Below are positions 7,332 to 13,398 of a stretch of 13,675 nt of DNA, one piece after another. The DNA comes from an uncultured Clostridia bacterium. Lineage in GTDB: Bacteria > Bacillota > Clostridia > TANB77 > CAG-508. Numbering within the stretch: the stretch's first letter is position 1; each line of letters begins with the position of its first letter. The notes below the pieces were generated by a model. It did no database searches and was not told the DNA's origin. It saw only the letters and a program-made list of their open reading frames with translations. The position numbers were made by a program, and so were the translations under genes. The stretch spans positions 1-13,675 of the forward strand of contig CAPZDM010000042.1 in the NCBI GenBank assembly GCA_948745425.1, in the 5' to 3' direction.

Positions 7332-9010
7332 ATGAGTAATTTTTTAAACACAATTCGTAATATATTCGAGTATAAAGAAAAACAGTCTTATGATTTTGTA
7401 TTACTTGATACAGCTGTTGCTCAACAGACACAAGACTTTTATTCTCCTATAACTCAAAAGGTTTTTCCTGTTTGTGATAAAAACATCGAATTTATTAAGG
7501 AGAAATATTCTACTTTAATAAATAGTGATATTAAGATTCGTGAATTTTATCTTAATGTCCAAAATAAACAATATAAGTCATTTCTTTTTTACATTGATGG
7601 AATGATTAATACTGATTCTATTAATCATTTTGTTTTAAATCCATTAATGTTAAAAAATAAATCTAATACTAATACTTGTGAAGATCATATTACAACTTCA
7701 CCTGATAAGGTTACTATTGTTAGGCAATTTGATATTCAATCATATATTATGGATTCACTTATGCCTCAAAATGATGTTAGTACTTCAGAGGATTTTTCTG
7801 ATATATTTTCTAAAGTTAATACTGGTGTATCTGCTCTTTTTGTTGATACTATACCTACATGTTTTTTAATTGATGCTAAAGGTTTTGAAAAAAGAGGTAT
7901 TCCTGTTCCACAAAATGAATTCGTAATACGTGGTTCTCAAGAAGCCTTTATTGAGTCTGTTCGTACAAATACTTCCCTTATTAGACGATTAATTAATAGT
8001 GAAAATCTAATTATAGAAAACTGTTCAGTTGGAACAGTAAATAAAAATACTTGTTGTATTTGTTATATGAAGAATATTGCAAATCCTGATTTGGTAGCAG
8101 AAGTAAAGTACAGAGTTAATAATCTAGCTATTGATGCTATTACTTCTTCTGGAGAGCTTGAACAATTAATAAAAGATTCTCCTTTTGCTCTTCCACAAAT
8201 GATAGCTACTGAAAGACCTGATAGAGTTGCACATTACTTGTTAGAAGGACGTGTTGCAATTATTGTAAATGGTACTCCTTATGTTTTAGTTGCCCCTCGG
8301 AATTTTTACCGATTTTCTTGCATCTGCTGAAGATATTAATTTACAATATCAGTTTACTAATTTATTGAAATTTATAAGATTTTTTGCTTTGGTAATAACA
8401 CTGACTTTACCTGGTTTTTATATTGCTATTACTACATTTCATCAAGAAATAATTCCAACAGAATTGCTGTTTGCAATTGTTTCGTCTAGAAGTGCAGTTC
8501 CTTTTCCTATAATATTCGAAATAATACTTATGGATTTATCATTAGAGTTAATAAGAGAGTCTGGAGTGCGTGTTCCTTCCTCTTTAGGTCAAACTATTGG
8601 AATTGTTGGACGGTCTGATTCTTGGAGATGCAGCTGTTAGTGCAAATATAGTAAGTCCTATTCTAGTAGTTGTTGTTGCTCTTACTGGTTTAACTGCTTT
8701 TGCTATTCCTGATTATTCGTTTGGATTCCATATTAGAATAGCAAGATTTATTTATGTTTTTGCTGGTTACTTTGCTGGTTTCTTTGGTTTAGCTTTTGTA
8801 TTTTTTATACATTTAGGAGTTTTTGCATCATTAGATTCTTTTGGAGTATCTTATCTAAGTCCACATGCTCCTTTTACAGTTAATAATACTGATGGATATT
8901 TATTAGCTCCTATTTGGAAAAGAGAGGATAGAAATTCTTTCTTGGATACTAAACGTAAAAAAAGAGAAGAACATGTTAGTATGAAATGGAAATTTGGAGG
9001 CAAAAGCTAG
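7332..9010 (+). CDS. gerAA: GerA-family spore germination receptor, A subunit, read through two +1 shifts at CGG codons
   Basis: GerAA-type proteins are inner-membrane subunits of the nutrient germinant receptor. The gene lies in three frames: 7332-8297 (322 codons), 8299-8610 (104 codons) and 8612-9010 (132 codons plus stop), together 558 residues, near the family's usual length. The first part is the soluble N-terminal domain. The second has a membrane segment (LVITLTLPGFYIAITTFH) and the conserved IPTELLFAIVSSRSAVPFP. The third has the last membrane segments and FGVSYLSPHAPF. Each junction is an in-frame CGG whose C must be skipped, giving VAPGIFTDF and IVGGLILGDAAV. The unshifted frames stop within ten codons. 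AGAAAGG lies six bases before the ATG. Intact gerAB and gerAC follow. I see no other lesion, which argues against a decaying pseudogene, though that or a sequence error remains possible. Confidence 0.85.
8298..8300 (+). other. Candidate +1 recoding site 1 (CGG) in gerAA
   Basis: Codon 323 is CGG after CCT and before A. Skipping C8298 gives GGA and restores VAPGIFTDFLASAED. The unshifted frame ends at TGA nine codons after the CGG. An extra T in the T5 run at 8303-8307 would also restore the frame, but gives the less family-like PRNFTDF. Confidence 0.55.
8611..8613 (+). other. Candidate +1 recoding site 2 (CGG) in gerAA
   Basis: The codon after GGA is CGG, followed by T. Skipping C8611 gives GGT and restores IVGGLILGDAAVSAN, a conserved GerA segment. 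The unshifted frame ends at TAG nine codons later. No homopolymer is nearby to offer a different repair. Confidence 0.6.
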
Positions 9011-9057
9011 TTTGAAAAAATATAAAATCTTTCATAACTATCTTTGAAAAGAAAGGA

Positions 9058-10185
9058 ATGAATTTTAATATGAATTCTTATAAATTAAAATTGCTAGAAG
9101 GTATAGCTATTGTGCTTACAATTCTTTTGTCACATATCTTATTATCTGTTCCCAGTGAATTAGTAACTACAACAGCTTCAGCTACATTATTAAATATTGT
9201 TTTTGTTACAATAATAACACTAATTTTCTTTTTAATAATATATAAATTATTCTCTTTATTTCCTGGATGTAATATAATAGATATTTCTGAATTTCTTGGT
9301 GGTAAAGTTTTTAAATTTATTTATGGAGTTTGCTATATTGCATATATCTTAGTTTTATCTTCTATAATGATTAGGTTATTTGCAGAGGGATTAGCACTTA
9401 TATCTTTTTCACATATAGATATTGATTTTATAATGCTTCTATTTGTTATTGCCGTTGGAGTTTTAAATATTTTTGGATTAAAGGCTATTTCTAGGCTAAA
9501 CTTAATCATAATTCCATTAATGGTATTAAGTATTGTGTTTATATTTTTTGGCTCTTTTGGAGAATACACTTTTCAAAGAGTATTTCCTCTCTTAGGATAT
9601 GGTATAAAAGAAACCTTTGTTGACGGAATTAGCAATATATATTCTTTTAGTGGATTATATGTACTATTTTTTATATTTCCACTATTAACTAAAATATCTG
9701 AATTTAAAAAGGTTGGTATTACAAGCATTTTGTCATATTCGTTTTTTTTACTACTATCTGTAGCTGCTTTACTTTTCTCTATTCCACAGATTGCAAATAC
9801 TACTTCTCCTCTATCTTTATATGTACTTGCTAGGCAAATAACTCTTGGAGATTATATTCAGAGTATAGATGCAATTTTCTTATTGATTTGGATACCTTTT
9901 ATGCTTGCATATTTATCTACAAATATACATTTTGCCCTTACCACATTTAAACAATTAACTAATATAAAATATATATCTGGAGTAGTTTACTGTTTTTGTG
10001 CTGTAATCTTTGTTATTGCTCTTGTTGTTAAAAATATGCCAGAAATAAATATATTAAGCAATGTTGTATATAAATATTTATCAATAGGATTCGTATTTGT
10101 CTTGAGTCTTGTAATTTTAGTTTTAGCTTGCATCAAAAAATTAATATTAAAATTACTTAAAAAGGAGGCAACTCTTAATGTTTAA
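9058..10185 (+). CDS. gerAB: GerAB-type spore germination permease-like subunit
   Basis: A 375-residue integral membrane protein of the GerAB family (APC amino acid permease superfamily), the subunit thought to bind the germinant. I count about ten hydrophobic segments, from residues 9-30 to 338-365, separated by short loops, with a short basic end (KKLILKLLKKE). It follows gerAA by 47 bases and overlaps gerAC by eight, so the three are co-transcribed and probably translationally coupled. The start is uncertain. AAAGGA touches the ATG at 9058, while the in-frame ATG at 9070 lies about 12 bases from it, so the protein may begin four residues later. The gene is intact with no in-frame CGG. The germinant cannot be inferred. 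Confidence 0.9.
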   Translation: MNFNMNSYKLKLLEGIAIVLTILLSHILLSVPSELVTTTASATLLNIVFVTIITLIFFLIIYKLFSLFPGCNIIDISEFLGGKVFKFIYGVCYIAYILVLSSIMIRLFAEGLALISFSHIDIDFIMLLFVIAVGVLNIFGLKAISRLNLIIIPLMVLSIVFIFFGSFGEYTFQRVFPLLGYGIKETFVDGISNIYSFSGLYVLFFIFPLLTKISEFKKVGITSILSYSFFLLLSVAALLFSIPQIANTTSPLSLYVLARQITLGDYIQSIDAIFLLIWIPFMLAYLSTNIHFALTTFKQLTNIKYISGVVYCFCAVIFVIALVVKNMPEINILSNVVYKYLSIGFVFVLSLVILVLACIKKLILKLLKKEATLNV

Positions 10186-11455
10186 AAAAATGTTTTATGT
10201 AATGGCTATTATTATTTTTTGTGCTGTTGCCTTTAGTGGATATTTGCATGAACAAGATATCAATGATTTAGCTTATGTAATTGCCGTTGGATTTGATGTT
10301 GGAAATGATGATAAGTTAAAGTTAACATTTCAAATTTCTATTCCTTCTGGTAATAGCTCTGGTTCTAGTGGTGGTGGAGATGGTTCTAGTAGTAGTGAAA
10401 AAGGTGTTAGTGATACTTTAAATCAAACAGTTGAATGTAATAGTTTTAATTCTGGATTGAATACTGCAAATAATATCATAAGTAAAAGGCTTAATTTATC
10501 ACATTGTAAATTTATTATATTTTCTGAGGAACTAGCTTCTCAAGGCATTTCAGACTATATTTATACATTGGAAAATAATATTGAATTACGTTCAAATTGT
10601 AATATATTAGTTTCTACTTCTACAGCAGAAGAATTTATTAATAGTTCAACACCTATTTTAGAGCATTCTACTTCTAAATATTATGAAATAATAACTACTG
10701 CAAGTAGATACAGTGGATATACTTCTAATGCAACTTTAAATACTGTATATACATCTATTGCTGATGATTTTAGTGAAACTTCTACCATGCTTGGTAATGT
10801 TCAAAAAGATGAAGGTTCGGAAGATGAAAGTTCTTCTGGTGGAGATAGTTCTTCAGAAGAAAGTGGTTCTTCTGGAGGTAATAGTTCTTCAAGTGGTCAG
10901 ACATCTTCAGAAAATGGTATGACAACTGACATTATAATTGGTGGAATTGCGGTTTTTAAAAAGGATAAATTAGTTGGTACTCTTTCTAAAGAAGAAACTG
11001 TCCCTTATCTAATTGTAACAGATAAATTAAAAGAGTGTGTAGTTTCAATACCTAGTCCTTTTTCAGAAGGTAATTATATAGATTTACACATTTATGATTT
11101 CTCCAAAACTAAAAATATTGTAAAATTAGATAGCTCTGGTCCACAGATTACTACTGATGTAACATTGAAATCTACTATCCTTTCTAATGATTTTGATTTT
11201 GATTCTTCTTCAAAAGAGGATATAGAAAAAATAATATCTGCAGCTTCTAATCATCTTAAAAACCAAATTATGAGTTATTATGAAAAAACTGCAAGAGAAT
11301 TCAAATCTGATATTACTGGATTAGGCAAACACGCTGTATATAAATTTCCAACAATAAGTGATTGGGAAAACTATAACTGGCCTGAAAAGTTTGAAACTGC
11401 AACTTTTGATGTAAATGTTCAAGTTAATATTGAATCAAGTTATTTTATTTCCTAA
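10178..11455 (+). CDS. gerAC: GerAC-type germination receptor subunit lacking the lipobox cysteine
   Basis: GerAC proteins are usually lipoproteins of the receptor. This one has 425 residues. A hydrophobic segment spans residues 7-20, then GYLHEQDINDLAYVIAVG, which aligns with the usual GC(W)..REINDLA.. motif; the lipid-accepting Cys is replaced by Tyr22 (TAT for TGT). C15 is preceded by Phe and does not fit a lipobox. Two Ser/Gly-rich low-complexity inserts lie at about 57-76 and 211-247 and make the protein longer than the usual 370-400. The C-terminal half (TDIIIGGIAVFKKDKLVG onward) is the conserved Ger(x)C domain. AGGAGG is nine bases before the ATG, inside the end of gerAB, which overlaps by eight bases. 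It may be held by an uncleaved signal anchor instead of a lipid. Confidence 0.88.
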   Translation: MFKKMFYVMAIIIFCAVAFSGYLHEQDINDLAYVIAVGFDVGNDDKLKLTFQISIPSGNSSGSSGGGDGSSSSEKGVSDTLNQTVECNSFNSGLNTANNIISKRLNLSHCKFIIFSEELASQGISDYIYTLENNIELRSNCNILVSTSTAEEFINSSTPILEHSTSKYYEIITTASRYSGYTSNATLNTVYTSIADDFSETSTMLGNVQKDEGSEDESSSGGDSSSEESGSSGGNSSSSGQTSSENGMTTDIIIGGIAVFKKDKLVGTLSKEETVPYLIVTDKLKECVVSIPSPFSEGNYIDLHIYDFSKTKNIVKLDSSGPQITTDVTLKSTILSNDFDFDSSSKEDIEKIISAASNHLKNQIMSYYEKTAREFKSDITGLGKHAVYKFPTISDWENYNWPEKFETATFDVNVQVNIESSYFIS

Positions 11456-11471
11456 TGGAAATAAAATAACT
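11438..11471 (+). terminator. Perfect 15-bp inverted repeat at the gerAC stop codon
   Basis: The arms 11438-11452 and 11457-11471 are exact reverse complements with a four-base loop TAAT that contains the gerAC TAA stop. The last codons of gerAC form the left arm. The stem is mostly A-T and no T run follows, so termination is uncertain. It may protect the 3' end, separate gerAC from the next gene, or derive from insertion of the palindrome just to the right. Confidence 0.6.
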
Positions 11472-11474
11472 GTA

Positions 11475-11494
11475 GGGACGCCCTTTGGGCGTCC
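11475..11494. repeat. GC-rich REP-like palindrome
   Basis: GGACGCCC (11476-11483), TTT, GGGCGTCC (11487-11494): an eight-pair, almost all G-C stem in a very AT-rich setting. The composition is quite unlike its surroundings. Short GC-rich palindromes of this kind are scattered between genes in many Clostridia. This resembles such a mobile repeat unit, but only one copy is in the window. It could also act as a strong transcript-stabilising hairpin. Confidence 0.55.
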
Positions 11495-11516
11495 GAAAAA
11501 AAGGAGGTCATATTTT

Positions 11517-11675
11517 ATGCATTTTATTATTTTTCTATTTTCGCTTTATGCTTTTATTGAAACTATGTCTTATGGAATTTTTGAATACAAAAAAAATTCC
11601 AACAAAGTTGTTGGAATTTTCATTTGTATACTTGCGATTTTTACATTAATAGTTCCTAATTTAATTTTGTGTTAA
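11517..11675 (+). CDS. Small membrane protein, 52 residues
   Basis: The start is fixed by AAGGAGGT at 11501-11508, eight bases before the ATG at 11517. In-frame sequence upstream of this ATG crosses the GC palindrome and is not believable as protein. The product has two hydrophobic segments (about 2-20 and 32-51) joined by a short charged loop EYKKNSNK. I do not recognise a characterised family; it resembles the many short two-segment membrane proteins of Clostridia. It follows gerAC by 61 bases and may be read from the gerA operon. Its middle contains an 11-bp inverted repeat that functions best as a terminator for the opposing divIVA transcript. Its stop overlaps the divIVA stop by three bases within GTTAAC. 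Confidence 0.72.
   Translation: MHFIIFLFSLYAFIETMSYGIFEYKKNSNKVVGIFICILAIFTLIVPNLILC
11589..11620 (-). terminator. Intrinsic terminator of sepF-divIVA, inside the opposing small gene
   Basis: The arms 11593-11603 and 11610-11620 pair perfectly over 11 base pairs with a six-base loop. Read on the minus strand, the stem ends in a run of eight T from 11596 to 11589. It lies 52 bases beyond the divIVA stop codon. On the plus strand only four T follow, so it is mainly a leftward terminator, embedded in codons of the 52-residue protein. Confidence 0.75.
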
Positions 11676-12127
11676 CCATTATCCTTTGAAATATCTTTTA
11701 ATAATTCAAGCTGAGATATTAATAATGATTCCATTTTTGCTTTATATATATCAAATTGCTTTTGTAAATCGTCTAATTCTTTTTGTTTTAATATTATTTC
11801 ATTTTCAACATTTTTTAAGGCATCTTTTGCTTTTAATTGTGCTTCTGATATGATTGCATCAGCTTGTTTTTGTGCTGTCTTCTTTACTTCATCTGCTGTT
11901 GTTTGTGCCATTAATAATGTATTTTGTAATGTTGATTCTATTGATTGATATCTAGTTAAATCATTTGTTAATTGTTCTGTTCTTCCTCTATTCTCTGTTG
12001 CTTCTTTATATATTTTTTCATAGGCTGCAGTTAATTCATCTAGAAAATCATCAACTTCCTCTACACTATAACCATTTAAAACTTGTTTTGAGAATTTCTT
12101 ATTTTCTATATCTAAAGGTGTAATCAT
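11672..12127 (-). CDS. divIVA: DivIVA-family cell division and polarity protein
   Basis: DivIVA-type proteins bind curved membrane at septa and poles and recruit division or sporulation partners. The 151-residue protein starts with the family lipid-binding domain TPLDIENKKFSKQVLNGYSVEEVDDFLDEL (given in part: TPLDIENK at 3-10, GYSVEEVDDFLDEL at about 19-32), followed by a long coiled coil from about 35 to 148, rich in Ala, Gln, Glu and Lys. The ATG has AGGAGGG six bases upstream. It lies 79 bases after sepF, an association known from Gram-positive division clusters. The usual ylmG and ylmH genes between them are absent here. The transcript ends at the hairpin 11589-11620. Confidence 0.9.
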   Translation of the reverse strand: MITPLDIENKKFSKQVLNGYSVEEVDDFLDELTAAYEKIYKEATENRGRTEQLTNDLTRYQSIESTLQNTLLMAQTTADEVKKTAQKQADAIISEAQLKAKDALKNVENEIILKQKELDDLQKQFDIYKAKMESLLISQLELLKDISKDNG

Positions 12128-12159
12128 GTTTTTCCCTCCTTATATTGCATATACATATA

Positions 12160-12184
12160 AGGACAGTCCATAGAAAGCTGTCCT
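12160..12184 (-). repeat. Small hairpin between sepF and divIVA
   Basis: AGGACAG (12160-12166) and CTGTCCT (12178-12184) are inverted copies around an 11-base loop. No T run follows on the minus strand, so complete termination is unlikely. It may lower expression of divIVA or stabilise the upstream message. Support is weak. Confidence 0.3.
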
Positions 12185-12206
12185 CTAAAATTAGCTATAT
12201 TATTAA

Positions 12207-12680
12207 TTATTTAAGCCATGAAACTGAAAGTTTATTTTTCATTTCTTCTCTTCCTGTTTCATTTGATATTTCATAATTTGTTGGCGCAATTAAGAATATT
12301 GAATTAGATACTTTTTGAATATGAGCATCTAAAGCATAAACTCCTCCACTTATAAAATCAACAATTCTTCTTGCTACATCTTTATTAACATATTCAAGAT
12401 TTACAATACAAGATTTCTTTTCTTTTAAAAATTGGCATATTTCTTCTGATTGTTCAAATGTTGTTGGTTGAGAAATTACCATTTTTATTTGTTGAGCTTG
12501 TGGCATGTTTACTAATTTAGCTTTTCTACTTCCAAATAATCTTTTTCCTTCTGTTTCTTCATCTTCCTCTTCATCATAATCGGTATTATATCCTTTTCCG
12601 TTTAATACCTCTTCTTCTTCTTCTTCATATTCCTCTGATGTAAATAGTTCTAATACTTTATTCATAATGCTTCCTGCCAT
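12207..12680 (-). CDS. sepF: Cell division protein SepF
   Basis: SepF binds FtsZ and membrane and shapes the division septum. The 157-residue protein has an N-terminal membrane-binding helix (MAGSIMNKVLELF), then a very acidic linker (16-45, rich in Glu and Asp). The SepF core domain runs from about 64 to 137, with the conserved FISGGVYALDAHIQKVSNSIFL (in part: FISGGVYALDAH, 109-120) and APTNYEIS. AGGAGG lies six bases before the ATG. It is the first gene of the sepF-divIVA unit, with its own promoter at 12723-12751. Confidence 0.94.
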   Translation of the reverse strand: MAGSIMNKVLELFTSEEYEEEEEEVLNGKGYNTDYDEEEDEETEGKRLFGSRKAKLVNMPQAQQIKMVISQPTTFEQSEEICQFLKEKKSCIVNLEYVNKDVARRIVDFISGGVYALDAHIQKVSNSIFLIAPTNYEISNETGREEMKNKLSVSWLK

Positions 12681-12722
12681 TTTATACCTCCTACACGTTT
12701 CATTCGTGATATTTATGTATAT

Positions 12723-12751
12723 AGTATCTAACTTTTTTAATTATTTGTCAA
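12723..12751 (-). promoter_or_regulatory. Promoter of sepF-divIVA
   Basis: On the minus strand, TTGACA (12751-12746), a 17-base spacer and GATACT (12728-12723). The -35 box is perfect and the -10 box matches four of six bases. The leader would be about 35 bases. Confidence 0.72.
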
Positions 12752-12810
12752 TACTTTTTTTGATTGTAATATTTTTTTAATAATTCTGTAACATTTTTGT
12801 AATATTTATA

Positions 12811-12838
12811 TAAAATAAAAAAGGACATAATGTCCTTT
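12811..12838 (-). terminator. Intrinsic terminator of rpmE
   Basis: AAAGGACA (12820-12827) and TGTCCTTT (12831-12838) pair over eight bases with a three-base loop. On the minus strand a T-rich run follows (12820-12811). It starts six bases beyond the rpmE stop codon. Confidence 0.85.
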
Positions 12839-12844
12839 ATATAT

Positions 12845-13045
12845 TTATGCAAGACCATATTTTTGTTTGAATTTTTCTGCTCTTCCTCCTGTTGTATTTT
12901 GCTTCATATTTCCTGTCCAAAAAGGATTACATTTTGAGCAAATATCAACACTCATAGATTTTTTTGTTGATTTTGTTTTCATGACATTTCCACAAGCACA
13001 GGTTATTGTACTTTCTATAAATTCAGGATGTAATTCTTGTTTCAT
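12845..13045 (-). CDS. rpmE: 50S ribosomal protein L31, zinc-binding form
   Basis: A 66-residue large-subunit protein. It begins MKQELHPEF, the typical L31 start, and carries the zinc ligands C16-A-C18 and C36-S-K-C39, then NPFWTG and the C-terminal TGGRAEKFKQKYGL. The cysteines mark the zinc-containing form, as opposed to the zinc-free paralogue induced in zinc starvation. GGAAGAGGTG lies eight bases before the ATG. It follows the 55-residue membrane protein by 41 bases and shares its consensus promoter. A terminator follows at once. Confidence 0.97.
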   Translation of the reverse strand: MKQELHPEFIESTITCACGNVMKTKSTKKSMSVDICSKCNPFWTGNMKQNTTGGRAEKFKQKYGLA

Positions 13046-13086
13046 TTTGTATTCACCTCTTCCTTATTTTTCTATGATTAAAACTT

Positions 13087-13254
13087 TTATTTTTCAATAG
13101 TATTGTTACTTTGTTCTCTTTCTAACATGTATTCTGCTGACTCAAGTACTTCTGTCTTTAAAGATGATTTATTTATTAGCTTAAATGTTATATTAAATAA
13201 TACTGCTATTATCAAAATAATAAATCCTATTTGTTTCCAGTTTTTTGCTAACAT
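13087..13254 (-). CDS. Small single-pass membrane protein, 55 residues
   Basis: The ATG (13254-13252) is preceded by AAGGAG eleven bases upstream and by a perfect consensus promoter at 13296-13324, which supports a real gene. The product starts MLAKNWKQIG, then has one hydrophobic segment (about 10-26: FIILIIAVLFNITF) and a charged cytoplasmic or extracellular tail ending EREQSNNTIEK. I do not recognise a family. It is the first gene of a unit with rpmE, 41 bases away, so it is probably expressed with ribosomal protein L31. There is no signal cleavage site or Cys. Confidence 0.68.
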   Translation of the reverse strand: MLAKNWKQIGFIILIIAVLFNITFKLINKSSLKTEVLESAEYMLEREQSNNTIEK

Positions 13255-13295
13255 ATTATCATCATCTCCTTAAAAAACATATAACAATATATATT

Positions 13296-13324
13296 ATTAT
13301 AGCTATTTTTTATGTTTTTGTCAA
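13296..13324 (-). promoter_or_regulatory. Perfect consensus sigma-A promoter for the 55-residue protein and rpmE
   Basis: On the minus strand, TTGACA (13324-13319), a 17-base spacer and TATAAT (13301-13296): both boxes match consensus fully, fitting a ribosomal protein unit. The leader would be about 35 bases. Confidence 0.88.
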
Positions 13325-13332
13325 TAAAAATC

Positions 13333-13361
13333 TTGTATTTTTTTATTTAATATGCTATTAT
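13333..13361 (+). promoter_or_regulatory. Promoter of the GtrA-family gene
   Basis: TTGTAT (13333-13338), a 17-base spacer and TATTAT (13356-13361) with an extended -10 TG at 13353-13354. Its -35 box is eight bases from that of the divergent rpmE promoter. Confidence 0.6.
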
Positions 13362-13398
13362 CATTATATTATTAATTTGGGAGGCATTATTGTTTTAA

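Noticed and set aside
8290..8640. Middle part of gerAA as a separate gene
   Set aside because: It has no ribosome binding site and only TTG-type starts, and continues the GerA protein exactly where the first frame leaves it.
8597..9010. Last part of gerAA as a separate gene
   Set aside because: It opens with a TTG without a ribosome binding site and encodes only the last membrane segments of the same GerA protein.
11415..11516. Upstream extension of the 52-residue protein
   Set aside because: The extension would be read through the gerAC end and the GC-rich palindrome. The strong ribosome binding site at 11501 fixes the start at 11517.
12867..13100. Open frame on the plus strand opposite rpmE
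   Set aside because: It is a shadow of rpmE and lies across its ribosome binding site.
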